DNA from: Candidatus Cryptobacteroides sp.
Lineage (GTDB): Bacteria > Bacteroidota > Bacteroidia > Bacteroidales > UBA932
NCBI GenBank assembly: GCA_029257745.1
Contig: JARIAS010000038.1
Span: forward strand, 1-42,756
Direction: 5' to 3'
DNA: 42,756 bases
Shown: positions 25,363-34,174 of the stretch, one piece after another
Position numbering within the stretch: the first letter of the stretch is position 1
How the letters are laid out: the number at the start of each line of letters is the position of its first letter
The notes under the pieces: model-generated
The model's database searches: none
What the model saw: the letters and a program-made list of their open reading frames with translations, nothing else
What the model was told of the DNA's origin: nothing
Translations under genes and position numbers: made by a program

Positions 25363-26655
25363 ATGAAGGTATTAATGTTTGGATGGGAATTTCCCCCACA
25401 TATAGCAGGTGGATTAGGAACAGCTTGTTATGGTATAGTTAAAGGATTGGCATACAATGGTGTAGAAACCTTATTTGTCATGCCCTCTGCTTCTGGAGAT
25501 GAAGATCAGAGTTCTGCTAGGATAATAAATGCTAGTGATGTAGCTGTTGATTTTTTGGAAGAATTAAATCCCAATACTTTTCTGGAGAAGGTTCAGTTTT
25601 TACACATAGGCACAAATATGTTACCATATCTTGACCCACAGGATTTTCACGAACTTGTAGAAACAGAAAGGAAACGTCAAGTTAGAGATTTTAAATTGAA
25701 CTATGGTCAGAAATATAAATTCTCTGGAAAATATGGCTCAAATCTTTTGGAAGAAGTTGCAAGGTATGCTATGGTTGCAGGTACTATTGCCTTGCAACAT
25801 AAGAATGAGGTAGATGTTATTCATGCTCATGACTGGCTTACATACCCCGCAGGAATAGCTGCAAAACAAGTGATTAATAAGCCTTTAGTAGTCCATGTTC
25901 ATGCAACATCCTTTGATAGAAGCAGTGATAATAATATTGATACAAGGGTCTATGATATTGAAAAGCGTGGAATGGAAGCTGCTGATAAGGTTATTACTGT
26001 TAGTGATTTGACACGAAATATCGTAATCAATAAATATGGCATAAATCCCGATAAAGTGGTCACTGTGCATAATGCGGTCGATTTTAGTTCCAGGGATGAG
26101 ATGCAAGTTGAAAGGGCTTTAAAAGAGAAGATTGTAACATTTTTAGGAAGAATTACCTTTCAAAAAGGTCCAGAGTATTTTATTGATGCTGCAGCTAAGG
26201 TGCTCAAACGTTGTCATAATGTGAGATTCGTTATGGCTGGTAGTGGTGATATGATGAATAGGGCAATACGTCATGTTGCCCGACTAGGTATATCTGATAA
26301 ATTTCATTTTACAGGCTTTTTGAGAGGTAGCGATGTACAGAAGATGTTTGCTCTTTCTGATGTCTATGTTATGCCTTCTGTGTCAGAGCCTTTTGGTATA
26401 TCCCCATTGGAAGCTATGAGGAGTAATGTCCCTTCTGTTATATCAAAGCAGTCTGGTGCTGCAGAGGTTCTAAAGTACGCATTCAAGGTGGATTTCTGGG
26501 ATGTTGATACAATGGCAGATCAGATATATGCCTTACTAAATTACTCTGCATTATCTCATTTTGCGGCCAACCAAGGCTATGATGAGGTTAATTCCCTAAA
26601 ATGGAATAATGCAACCTTAAAAATGAAACAAATTTACGAAACCTTGATTAAATAA
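25363..26655 (+). CDS. Glycosyltransferase family 4 protein
   Basis: 430 residues, GT-B fold. N-terminal MKVLMFGWEFPPHIAGGLGTA is the glycogen- and starch-synthase-like opening with the glycine loop that binds sugar nucleotide. The C-terminal half has VTFLGRITFQKGPEYFIDAA and the E-x7-E motif (SEPFGISPLEAM) of retaining GT4 enzymes. It sits between debranching enzyme and GH57 amylase, an order I recall from Bacteroides, so it probably elongates or primes an alpha-glucan. The acceptor and donor are inferred from context. It starts 10 bases after the debranching gene and ends 7 before the next. Confidence 0.88.
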   Translation: MKVLMFGWEFPPHIAGGLGTACYGIVKGLAYNGVETLFVMPSASGDEDQSSARIINASDVAVDFLEELNPNTFLEKVQFLHIGTNMLPYLDPQDFHELVETERKRQVRDFKLNYGQKYKFSGKYGSNLLEEVARYAMVAGTIALQHKNEVDVIHAHDWLTYPAGIAAKQVINKPLVVHVHATSFDRSSDNNIDTRVYDIEKRGMEAADKVITVSDLTRNIVINKYGINPDKVVTVHNAVDFSSRDEMQVERALKEKIVTFLGRITFQKGPEYFIDAAAKVLKRCHNVRFVMAGSGDMMNRAIRHVARLGISDKFHFTGFLRGSDVQKMFALSDVYVMPSVSEPFGISPLEAMRSNVPSVISKQSGAAEVLKYAFKVDFWDVDTMADQIYALLNYSALSHFAANQGYDEVNSLKWNNATLKMKQIYETLIK

Positions 26656-26662
26656 CTCTATT

Positions 26663-28045
26663 ATGTCTAAAAGTATTTGCTTATATTTCCAAATTCATCA
26701 GCCTGCAAGATTAAGGCTTTATAGATTTTTCGACATAGGTAAAGATTCTCATTATTATGATGACTTCGCAAATAGAACGATTCTTAAGAGAGTTGTGCAA
26801 AGATGCTATCTACCTATGAATGAACTTCTTTATGAGATGTTACAAAAATATAAAGGAGCATTTAAGCTATCTTTCTCAATATCTGGTTCTGCTTTAAGTC
26901 AGTTTGAAAGATATGCACCAGAAGTCTTGTCTAGTTTTAAAAAATTAGCAGATACCGGTTATGTGGAGTTCTTAGCAGAAACATATAATCACTCTCTTGC
27001 TTCATTGGCTTCTGATATAGAGTTTGATAATCAAGTTCGTAAACATAAAGAGGCAATAGAAAATTATTTTGGTGTGACACCAAGGACATTTAGGAATACA
27101 GAGCTTATATATAGTAATTCGATAGGTGCTAGTGTTTATAAAATGGGCTTTAAGTCTATTTTGACAGAAGGGGCTAGGCATATAATGGCATGGAGAAGTC
27201 CTAATTATTTGTATTTTAATCCACAGAGTCCAAAGCAGACAGTGTTTTTGCGTAACTATCAGTTAAGCGATGATATAGCATTTAGATTTTCAGATAAAAA
27301 TTGGGCTGATTGGCCTTTGACAGGAGAAAAGTATCTTGATTGGTTAAAGGATGCAGTGAAAGATGGTGGGGATACCATTAATCTTTTTATGGATTATGAA
27401 ACATTTGGTGAGCACCAGGCAGAATCGAGTGGTATCTTTGATTTTATGAGATATTTTCCTGAAGTTGTTATCAATGATGGAAGTTTTAGTTTTAATACTC
27501 CTTCTGAAATAGCTAAGATGTATAATCCTATTGCAGAGATAGATGTACCACAGACTATCTCTTGGGCAGATGAAGAGAGGGATGTTACAGCATGGCTTGG
27601 TAATGAGTTGCAACAAGATGCCTTCAATAAGTTATACGCACAATATGAAAAGCTTGCACTCTTAGGTGATTCTGCTCTTTGGGAAGATTTTGGTCATCTT
27701 CAAGAAAGTGATCATTTCTATTATATGTGTACAAAATTCTTTTCTGATGGTGAGGTTCATAAGTATTTTAATCCTTATGATACACCTTATGAAGCATTTA
27801 TTAATTATATGAATGTCTTAAGTGATTTTATTCTTCGTATAAATGATGAAATATCACTTTTAGATACTAAATTTGCAGTCGAAAAGAAAGATGTCGTTGT
27901 TCAAACTGTAGAGAAAACAGTAAAAAGTGCTGTAAAAAAGACTAGAACAACAGCAACAAAAAAGACGGCAGCTAAGAAGCCAAAGCTTGTGGCTGAAAAG
28001 AAAGTTAGTAGTAAGAAGATAAAAAAAACAGAAAAGGCTAAATAA
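26663..28045 (+). CDS. GH57 alpha-amylase-type enzyme with lysine-rich tail
   Basis: 460 residues. GH57 begins with SICLYFQIHQPARLRLYRF, the family's first conserved region. The nucleophile glutamate lies in TFRNTELIYSNS and the acid aspartate in FMDYETFGEH. It should cleave or rearrange alpha-1,4-glucan in the cytoplasm; no signal peptide is seen. The catalytic part ends near residue 400. The remaining 55 residues (406-460) hold 19 Lys and one Arg among Ala, Thr, Val and Ser, with KK-spaced runs like histone H1 or AlgP tails. Whether relatives share the tail I cannot say. Fourth gene of the glucan cluster. Confidence 0.9.
   Translation: MSKSICLYFQIHQPARLRLYRFFDIGKDSHYYDDFANRTILKRVVQRCYLPMNELLYEMLQKYKGAFKLSFSISGSALSQFERYAPEVLSSFKKLADTGYVEFLAETYNHSLASLASDIEFDNQVRKHKEAIENYFGVTPRTFRNTELIYSNSIGASVYKMGFKSILTEGARHIMAWRSPNYLYFNPQSPKQTVFLRNYQLSDDIAFRFSDKNWADWPLTGEKYLDWLKDAVKDGGDTINLFMDYETFGEHQAESSGIFDFMRYFPEVVINDGSFSFNTPSEIAKMYNPIAEIDVPQTISWADEERDVTAWLGNELQQDAFNKLYAQYEKLALLGDSALWEDFGHLQESDHFYYMCTKFFSDGEVHKYFNPYDTPYEAFINYMNVLSDFILRINDEISLLDTKFAVEKKDVVVQTVEKTVKSAVKKTRTTATKKTAAKKPKLVAEKKVSSKKIKKTEKAK
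27878..28045 (+). other. Histone H1-like Lys/Ala/Thr-rich C-terminal tail of the GH57 protein
   Basis: Encodes residues 406-460, including KKTRTTATKKTAAKKPK and a final KKIKKTEKAK. It is of low complexity and strongly basic, distinct in composition from the preceding catalytic domain. Such tails bind polyanions in other proteins. In this protein its job is unknown. Confidence 0.8.
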
Positions 28046-28085
28046 GTACAGCACTGTTAGTTTTATCTGTATATAAACAAATAAA

Positions 28086-31000
28086 ATGACAAAAGAAGTA
28101 ATTAACAATTTGGATTATCTCTTTGAAGTAAGTTGGGAGGTTTGTAATAAGGTAGGGGGAATTTATACTGTAATAGCTAGTAAGTCTCTTTTTTTACAAT
28201 CTCAATTAAAGAAACATCATATATTTATAGGTCCTGATGTATGGATGGATACAGAGGCTAATCCAGATTTTGTAGAGGATTTTAATCTTTATCGTTCTTG
28301 GAAGGCAGAGGCTGCACAAGAGGGTTTACGAATAAGGATAGGTCGCTGGCAGATACCAGGTGAGCCGATAGCTATTCTTGTAGATTTTAAACAATTTTTA
28401 AGTTCTAAGAATGATGTATTGGCAAAGTTATGGGAAGGCTATGGCGTAGATTCTCTATCTGGTAATTGGGACTATGTGGAATCTGCACTATTTGGCTATG
28501 TGTCTGCAAGATTGATAGAAAGTTTTTATAATTTTTATCTATCTAGTTCAGATAGGGTTATTGCACAATTCCATGAGTGGCAGACAGGTGCAGGTGTTTT
28601 ACGTTTAAAATCTTCAAACCTGCCTATCGCTACAGTGTTTACTACTCATGCTACAGTTATAGGACGTTGCCTTGCTGGTAATAATTTCCCTTTATATGAC
28701 AGTTTAGAATCTTATAATGCTGATGAGATGGCAGCACGTTTCAATGTTGTTGCGATGCACTCATTAGAGAAAAAGTCTGCACAAAATGCAACTGTATTTA
28801 CAACTGTAAGTGATATTACTGCAAAGGAATGTAAGCAATTCTTAGGTAGAGAGGTTGATATAGTTACTCCAAACGGCTTTGAAGATGTTTTTACTCCACA
28901 GTCTGATAATGAGTATAATAAAAAGTTTAATGAAGCAAGACAAAAGTTATTGCAAGTAGCCTCTGCTATGTCTCAAGAGGATTTTCCAAGTGATAGTCTT
29001 ATAATAGGAATAGGGGGTAGATATGAGTATAGGAATAAGGGGATAGACTTATTCTTGGATGCCTTATCTAGTATTCAAAATTCTGCTTATTCCGGGAAGA
29101 AAATACTAGCTTTTATTATGATACCTTCTGGTCATAGTGGTCCAGATAAGGCTTTACAGGCAAAATTGAATCACAATGAAGGCGGATACACAACACAGCT
29201 TTCTCATTATCTTAGCTATCCAGATAATGACCAGATTACAAGGAGATTAACCGAATTATCTTTATTAAATGATAAGTCTTCAAATGTAAGGCTATATTTT
29301 GTCCCATCTTATCTTAATGGAAATGATGGAATTTTTGACATGCCTTATTATGATATGTTAATAGGCTTGGATTTGGCTCTGTTTCCATCATATTATGAAC
29401 CATGGGGTTATACCCCATTAGAGGCACTTGCTTTTAGTGTACCAACACTTACAACAACATTGGCAGGCTTTGGCCTTTGGGTTAATGATTATTATAAAGA
29501 TTTGCACCCAGGTATTACAGTAGTAGAAAGAAATGATAGTAATTATTTAGAGCTTAAGCAGGCATTGTATGATAGAATTATAGAGATTGCCAATCTTGAT
29601 GCCGAGGCATTGAATTATTACAGAAAGAATGCTAAAGAGGTGTCCTCTATAGCATTATGGAATACGCAGATAAAGTATTATAAGGAGGCTTATACGCAGG
29701 CCTTAGATAAAATATTGGAAAAGAGGATTTCTTTTCAGAAAACAAGTGTAAATAAAACAATGAAGTACGATAATATTGAAATAAACGCTCCGTCATGGAA
29801 GAGTGTTATGGTGACTAGAAGGTTACCTGAAGAATTAGCAGATTTAGAAAAACTTTCTAAAAATCTTTGGTGGTGTTGGAATGAGGATGCAAAAGCCTTG
29901 TTTAAGTCTATTGACCCAGAAGTTTGGCATAGTTCATCACATAACCCCTTAGAGGTGTTAGATAGGGTTAATTTAAAGAAATTCAATGAATTAGCTAAAG
30001 ATAAAGACTTCCTTTCAAGGCTAGCTGATGTAATGAAAGATTTTAATGCCTATATGGCTCTTAAGTCTGAAAGAACCTCACCTTCTGTCGCATATTTTTG
30101 TATGGAATATGGTTTGGATACTTCGTTGAAAATCTATTCAGGTGGTTTAGGTATATTGGCTGGAGATTATCTTAAGGAAACTAGTGACATGAATGTTAAT
30201 TTGGTTGCAGTCGGTTTTCTATATAGATATGGTTATTTTAATCAAGTACTTTCGTCTCATGGCGATCAGATTGCAAATTATGACGCCCAAGATTTTTCTA
30301 GGTTACCTATTGAGCCTGTTAAAGATGAAAATGGAGAATGGCTTACTACTACAATCGCATTCCCAGGAAGAACTTTAAGTGCTAGAATATGGAAAGTTGC
30401 AGTAGGAAGGACAGATCTATATTTGTTAGATACAGACTATGAAGCCAATTTAGCTGAAGATAGGCAGATAACATACCATCTATATGGTGGAGATTGGGAA
30501 AATAGGTTGAAACAAGAATTGCTACTTGGTGTAGGTGGTATTAGGGCTCTAAGAAGTTTGGGTATAAATCCTCAGGTATATCACTGTAATGAAGGTCATG
30601 CTGCCTTTATAGGATTAGAAAGATTAAGAGAGTATGTTCAAAATGAAAAACTGTCTTTCAATCAAGCTATGGAAGTTGTAAGAGCTTCTTCATTATTTAC
30701 TACACATACTCCAGTTCCAGCTGGTCATGATGCCTTTGAAGAGGGCTTATTAAGACAATATATAGGACATTATCCAGAGAGATTGCAAATTGATTGGGAA
30801 ACTATGATGTCTTTAGGTAAGCTAAATGCCAGAGATGTTAATGAGAAGTTCTCAATGAGTATATTAGCAACAAATATATCACAAAATGTTAATGGTGTAT
30901 CTATGTTGCATGGTAAGGTAAGTCAGGAGATATTAGCAAATATGTACAAGGGATACCTTCCTGAGGAGTTGCATATTAGCTATGTTACAAATGGTGTACA

Positions 31001-32324
31001 TTATTCTACTTGGACTGCACACGACTGGAAAAATGTTCACGATAAGGTCTTTGGTGAAGAGTTTAAGACTCATCATTATGATAAATCTTGTTTTTCAGGT
31101 ATTTATAATATCTCTGATGAGGAGATTTGGAATGTGAGAAAGAAACTAAAGAACATATTGGTGGAGTCTGTGAAAGAAAGGTTATCTGATACTCTTTTAG
31201 GTAATCATTATTCTCCTAGTGAGATTGTTGCAATTAAGGAGAATTTTAACGCTGATACTCTAACAATTGGTTTTGCTCGTCGTTTTGCTACATATAAGAG
31301 GGCAACATTGCTATTTAGTGATTTAGATAGGCTAAGCGATATTGTTAATAATCCTAAGATGCCAGTACAATTTGTTTTTGCAGGAAAGGCTCATCCTGCA
31401 GATAAAGCTGGCCAAGACCTTATAAAAGAGATAGTTGCAATTTCTAAGCAAGCACGTTTCTTAGGTAAGATTGTGTTTGTTCCTGGTTATGATATTAGTT
31501 TGGCTAAACGTATGGTACAGGGTGTTGATGTTTGGATGAACAATCCTACAAGACCTCAGGAAGCTTCAGGAACATCTGGAGAAAAGGCTGCTATGAATGG
31601 CGTAATGCACTTCTCTGTATTAGATGGTTGGTGGGTAGAAGGTTATCGTGAAGGTGCAGGCTGGGCTTTACCAGAGGAGAAAACTTACGATGATCAAGGT
31701 TATCAGAATGAGTTGGATGCAGCAACAATTTATGCTACAATAGAAAGTGAGATTGCACCACTATATTATAATAGAGATGAAAAGACTGGCTTAGCCTTGG
31801 ATTGGGTAAAAAGTGTAAAAAAGACAATTGCAGAAGTTGCTTGTGATTTTACAACTAACCGTATGCTTAGTGATTATGTCGCTCAATATTATGCTCCACA
31901 GGCTGATCGATATGAGAGAATGATAAAAGATGACTATCAGCTTGCAAAAAGCCTAGCATCATGGAAGTCAAATGTTGAAAGAGAATGGAATCAGATAGAA
32001 GTGCTTTCATATACACAACCTGCTTCTTCATATAATTTATCATCTAAAAAAGATTTAAATGTAGAGGTACAGCTTAATCTTGCAAATCTTAAGCCTGAGG
32101 ATATTGGAGTGGAGATTTTATTTGCTACAACAGATAAAAAGGGTAAAATGCACATTCAAGACAGATCTGAATTTAGTATGATAGAGTATAAAGATGGTAT
32201 AGCTAAATATCATGTATCTATTATGCCAAGTACAACAGGTATGTATCAGATGGCTGCTAGAATTTATCCTAAACATGAGGAACTGCCTCATAGACAAGAT
32301 TTTGCCTTAGTAAGATGGTTGTAG
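28086..32324 (+). CDS. Glycogen synthase (GT3) - alpha-glucan phosphorylase (GT35) fusion
   Basis: 1412 residues, two enzymes in one chain. Residues 1-555 are a GT3 glycogen synthase of the eukaryotic type: FEVSWEVCNKVGGIYTVIASK at the start, QFHEWQTGAGVLRLK, TTHATVIGR, and the catalytic pair Glu438 and Glu446 in PSYYEPWGYTPLE. GT3 enzymes use UDP-glucose. Residues 559-1412 are an alpha-glucan phosphorylase: LWWCWNEDAKALF, YFCMEYGLDTSLKIYSGGLG, and the pyridoxal phosphate lysine Lys1167 in EASGTSGEKAAMNG. The linker (about 545-560) has an in-frame ATG at 29760 (MKYDNIEI) where a stand-alone phosphorylase would begin. ribF overlaps the stop by 10 bases. No ADP-glucose pyrophosphorylase is in the cluster. 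Confidence 0.93.
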   Translation: MTKEVINNLDYLFEVSWEVCNKVGGIYTVIASKSLFLQSQLKKHHIFIGPDVWMDTEANPDFVEDFNLYRSWKAEAAQEGLRIRIGRWQIPGEPIAILVDFKQFLSSKNDVLAKLWEGYGVDSLSGNWDYVESALFGYVSARLIESFYNFYLSSSDRVIAQFHEWQTGAGVLRLKSSNLPIATVFTTHATVIGRCLAGNNFPLYDSLESYNADEMAARFNVVAMHSLEKKSAQNATVFTTVSDITAKECKQFLGREVDIVTPNGFEDVFTPQSDNEYNKKFNEARQKLLQVASAMSQEDFPSDSLIIGIGGRYEYRNKGIDLFLDALSSIQNSAYSGKKILAFIMIPSGHSGPDKALQAKLNHNEGGYTTQLSHYLSYPDNDQITRRLTELSLLNDKSSNVRLYFVPSYLNGNDGIFDMPYYDMLIGLDLALFPSYYEPWGYTPLEALAFSVPTLTTTLAGFGLWVNDYYKDLHPGITVVERNDSNYLELKQALYDRIIEIANLDAEALNYYRKNAKEVSSIALWNTQIKYYKEAYTQALDKILEKRISFQKTSVNKTMKYDNIEINAPSWKSVMVTRRLPEELADLEKLSKNLWWCWNEDAKALFKSIDPEVWHSSSHNPLEVLDRVNLKKFNELAKDKDFLSRLADVMKDFNAYMALKSERTSPSVAYFCMEYGLDTSLKIYSGGLGILAGDYLKETSDMNVNLVAVGFLYRYGYFNQVLSSHGDQIANYDAQDFSRLPIEPVKDENGEWLTTTIAFPGRTLSARIWKVAVGRTDLYLLDTDYEANLAEDRQITYHLYGGDWENRLKQELLLGVGGIRALRSLGINPQVYHCNEGHAAFIGLERLREYVQNEKLSFNQAMEVVRASSLFTTHTPVPAGHDAFEEGLLRQYIGHYPERLQIDWETMMSLGKLNARDVNEKFSMSILATNISQNVNGVSMLHGKVSQEILANMYKGYLPEELHISYVTNGVHYSTWTAHDWKNVHDKVFGEEFKTHHYDKSCFSGIYNISDEEIWNVRKKLKNILVESVKERLSDTLLGNHYSPSEIVAIKENFNADTLTIGFARRFATYKRATLLFSDLDRLSDIVNNPKMPVQFVFAGKAHPADKAGQDLIKEIVAISKQARFLGKIVFVPGYDISLAKRMVQGVDVWMNNPTRPQEASGTSGEKAAMNGVMHFSVLDGWWVEGYREGAGWALPEEKTYDDQGYQNELDAATIYATIESEIAPLYYNRDEKTGLALDWVKSVKKTIAEVACDFTTNRMLSDYVAQYYAPQADRYERMIKDDYQLAKSLASWKSNVEREWNQIEVLSYTQPASSYNLSSKKDLNVEVQLNLANLKPEDIGVEILFATTDKKGKMHIQDRSEFSMIEYKDGIAKYHVSIMPSTTGMYQMAARIYPKHEELPHRQDFALVRWL

Positions 32325-33202
32325 CCACAGGAGTATTTGACGGCGTTCATATTGGACATCAATATCTCATTAAAGAACTTGTGCGTTTAGCCAAGGAAAA
32401 TAATGATAAGAGTATGGTAATAACTTTCTGCCCCCATCCTCGCAATGTGTTGCATAAGGGGGCAAGGAAGATACCTATATTGATGACAAAAGAAGAGAAA
32501 GAGCAGATACTGTATTCTTTGGGTGTAGACTATGTGGAGTTTATAGAGTTTACAGAGTCATTTAGTAGTCTGTCAGCAAGAGAATATCTGACTTATATAA
32601 TCAAAAAGTATAAGGCAACATCTATTTTGTTGGGCTATGATAATAAGATGGGTTCTGACTCTATGACTACTAAACAGTTATCAGAGCTTGCATCTAGTTT
32701 AGGACTATTAGTACATATATTGAAGCCAATACTGTTGGAGAAAAACCTTGTAAGTTCTACTATATTAAGGCTATCTCTTTTGCGAGGAGATGTAAAAGAA
32801 GCACGAGCTATGCTCAATTATAATTATTCTCTTGCTGGGACAGTAATTAAAGGCGATCAGTTGGGCCGTACTCTTGGTTTTCCTACTGCTAATATGCAGA
32901 TTCTTGATGATAATAAGTTACTACCTGCTTCGGCTATTTACCTTGTCAGAGTTTTTATAAGTGAGGAGCAATATTATGGCATGTGTTATATCGGTTATAG
33001 ACCCACTATTGCAGAGGGTTTAGAACTTAGAGTTGAAACTAATATCTTTGATTTTAATCGTGATATATATGGAGAAAACATTCGCCTGGAATTCTTGGAT
33101 AAGGTGAGAGAGGATAGGAAATTCTCAAATCTTCAAGATTTAAAAGAACAACTTATAATGGACAAGGAAACTTGTATGTCTTTAATACTAGCTTTAAAAT
33201 AA
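32315..33202 (+). CDS. ribF: Bifunctional riboflavin kinase / FAD synthetase
   Basis: 295 residues, slightly short for the family (about 305-315). The FMN adenylyltransferase half has GVFDGVHIGHQ, ITFCPHP, GYDNKMGSD and SSTILRLSLLRGDV; the last two are usually GYDHxFG and SSTxIR, so they are a little divergent. The riboflavin kinase half (about 175-295) has GTVIKGDQLGRTLGFPTAN and ends in the expected helix. The chain opens straight into the first strand (MVVATGVFDG), lacking the 12-15 residues that usually precede it. No earlier start fits, and the ATG overlaps the glycogen gene by 10 bases. Converts riboflavin to FMN and FAD. Last gene of the run. Confidence 0.92.
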   Translation: MVVATGVFDGVHIGHQYLIKELVRLAKENNDKSMVITFCPHPRNVLHKGARKIPILMTKEEKEQILYSLGVDYVEFIEFTESFSSLSAREYLTYIIKKYKATSILLGYDNKMGSDSMTTKQLSELASSLGLLVHILKPILLEKNLVSSTILRLSLLRGDVKEARAMLNYNYSLAGTVIKGDQLGRTLGFPTANMQILDDNKLLPASAIYLVRVFISEEQYYGMCYIGYRPTIAEGLELRVETNIFDFNRDIYGENIRLEFLDKVREDRKFSNLQDLKEQLIMDKETCMSLILALK

Positions 33203-33231
33203 AATCATTATTATAACAAAATAAAAATTAT

Positions 33232-33239
33232 TATATTTG
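33232..33239 (+). promoter_or_regulatory. -7 box of greA
   Basis: TATATTTG, a perfect TAnnTTTG, 30 bases after the ribF stop. The start is predicted near 33243, which places the hairpin at 33256-33277 inside the greA leader. Confidence 0.6.
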
Positions 33240-33255
33240 TAAAAGTTAATATATG

Positions 33256-33284
33256 AGTTCTGCCTTTGGGCAGGACTTCTTTTT
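33256..33284 (+). terminator. Terminator-like hairpin in the greA leader
   Basis: AGTTCTGCC (33256-33264) pairs with GGCAGGACT (33269-33277), nine pairs with one G-U, loop of four, followed by TTCTTTTT. This is a complete intrinsic terminator, placed between the greA -7 box and its ATG at 33298. It may end the glycogen-ribF transcript, attenuate greA, or both. Confidence 0.75.
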
Positions 33285-33297
33285 AATTTATAAAGAT

Positions 33298-33768
33298 ATG
33301 GCAGATACTCATTATTTGACCCAAGAGGGTCTTGAGAAAATTAAAAAAGATTTAGATGAAGCTCTAGCTCAAAGACCAAAAATTTCTGCAGCTATTGCAG
33401 AGGCTAGAGAGAAGGGAGACCTATCTGAAAATGCAGAATACGATGCGGCAAGAGAGGCTCAAGGCTTATTGGAGCTTAAAATTGCTAAATTGCAGCAGTT
33501 AGTTGCAAGTGCAAAGGTTATAGATGGTTCTAAAATTGGAACAGATAAGGTGCAGATGATGAATAAGGTGAAAGTTGAGAATATTGATAATAAGGCTGTT
33601 ATGGAATTTACCATAGTAGGCGAAGCAGAGGCTGATTTTTCTCAAGGTAAGCTGGCAGCAACAACACCTATTGCGAAAGCACTTATGGGACATTCTAAAG
33701 GCGATGTAGTAGAAGCTGTTGTGCCATCAGGACTTATGAAGTTTAAAATTCTTGATATAAGTATATAA
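33298..33768 (+). CDS. greA: Transcription elongation factor GreA
   Basis: 156 residues, the family length. Rescues backtracked RNA polymerase by stimulating transcript cleavage. The N-terminal coiled coil (about 4-75) starts LTQEGLEKIKKDLDEAL and holds the acidic tip (SENAEYDAAREAQ); the C-terminal FKBP-like domain ends AVVPSGLMKFKILDIS. The track ORF starts at 33253 and would add 15 residues (MSSAFGQDFFLIYKD) encoded by the leader hairpin. MADTHYLTQEGL at 33298 is the usual start, but the upstream ATG is in frame and close to the predicted 5' end, so a longer form is possible. Confidence 0.95.
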   Translation: MADTHYLTQEGLEKIKKDLDEALAQRPKISAAIAEAREKGDLSENAEYDAAREAQGLLELKIAKLQQLVASAKVIDGSKIGTDKVQMMNKVKVENIDNKAVMEFTIVGEAEADFSQGKLAATTPIAKALMGHSKGDVVEAVVPSGLMKFKILDISI

Positions 33769-33769
33769 T

Positions 33770-34174
33770 ATGGCAACAATTTTTACAAAGATTGTTAAAG
33801 GTGAGATTCCTTCTTGGAAAGTTGCAGAATCTGAGGATTTTTATGCTTTCTTAGATATTAGTCCTTTAGCAAAGGGACATACACTTGTAGTTCCAAAGCA
33901 TACTGAAGAAGATTATATTTTTAATTTAGATGCAGATAGCTATATTGCTTTAATGGCCTTTTCAAGGAAATTAGCAATAGCTATGAAGAGAGCAATACCT
34001 TGTAAAAGAATAGGAATGGCTGTATTAGGTATGGAAGTTCCACATACTCATGTGCATCTGGTACCTATGAATAGTGAAGCTGATATGGATTTTAGGGCTT
34101 CTAGACTATCTCTGGACGCAAAGGAGTATAAGCAAATTGCAGATAGTATAGCTAAAGAATTTAACAATGAATAA
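33770..34174 (+). CDS. HIT family nucleotide hydrolase
   Basis: 134 residues. Histidine-triad protein with HTHVHLVP as the active-site triad and the usual N-terminus (TIFTKIVKGEIPSWKVAES). Probably hydrolyses adenylylated or AMP-linked metabolites in the cytosol; the physiological substrate of bacterial HIT proteins is mostly unknown. It starts two bases after greA and overlaps the next gene by 8 bases, so the three form one operon. Confidence 0.93.
   Translation: MATIFTKIVKGEIPSWKVAESEDFYAFLDISPLAKGHTLVVPKHTEEDYIFNLDADSYIALMAFSRKLAIAMKRAIPCKRIGMAVLGMEVPHTHVHLVPMNSEADMDFRASRLSLDAKEYKQIADSIAKEFNNE

Noticed and set aside
27860-28108. 82-residue minus-strand ORF
   Set aside because: Antisense to the lysine-rich tail; lysine codons reversed give the Phe and Leu-rich translation.
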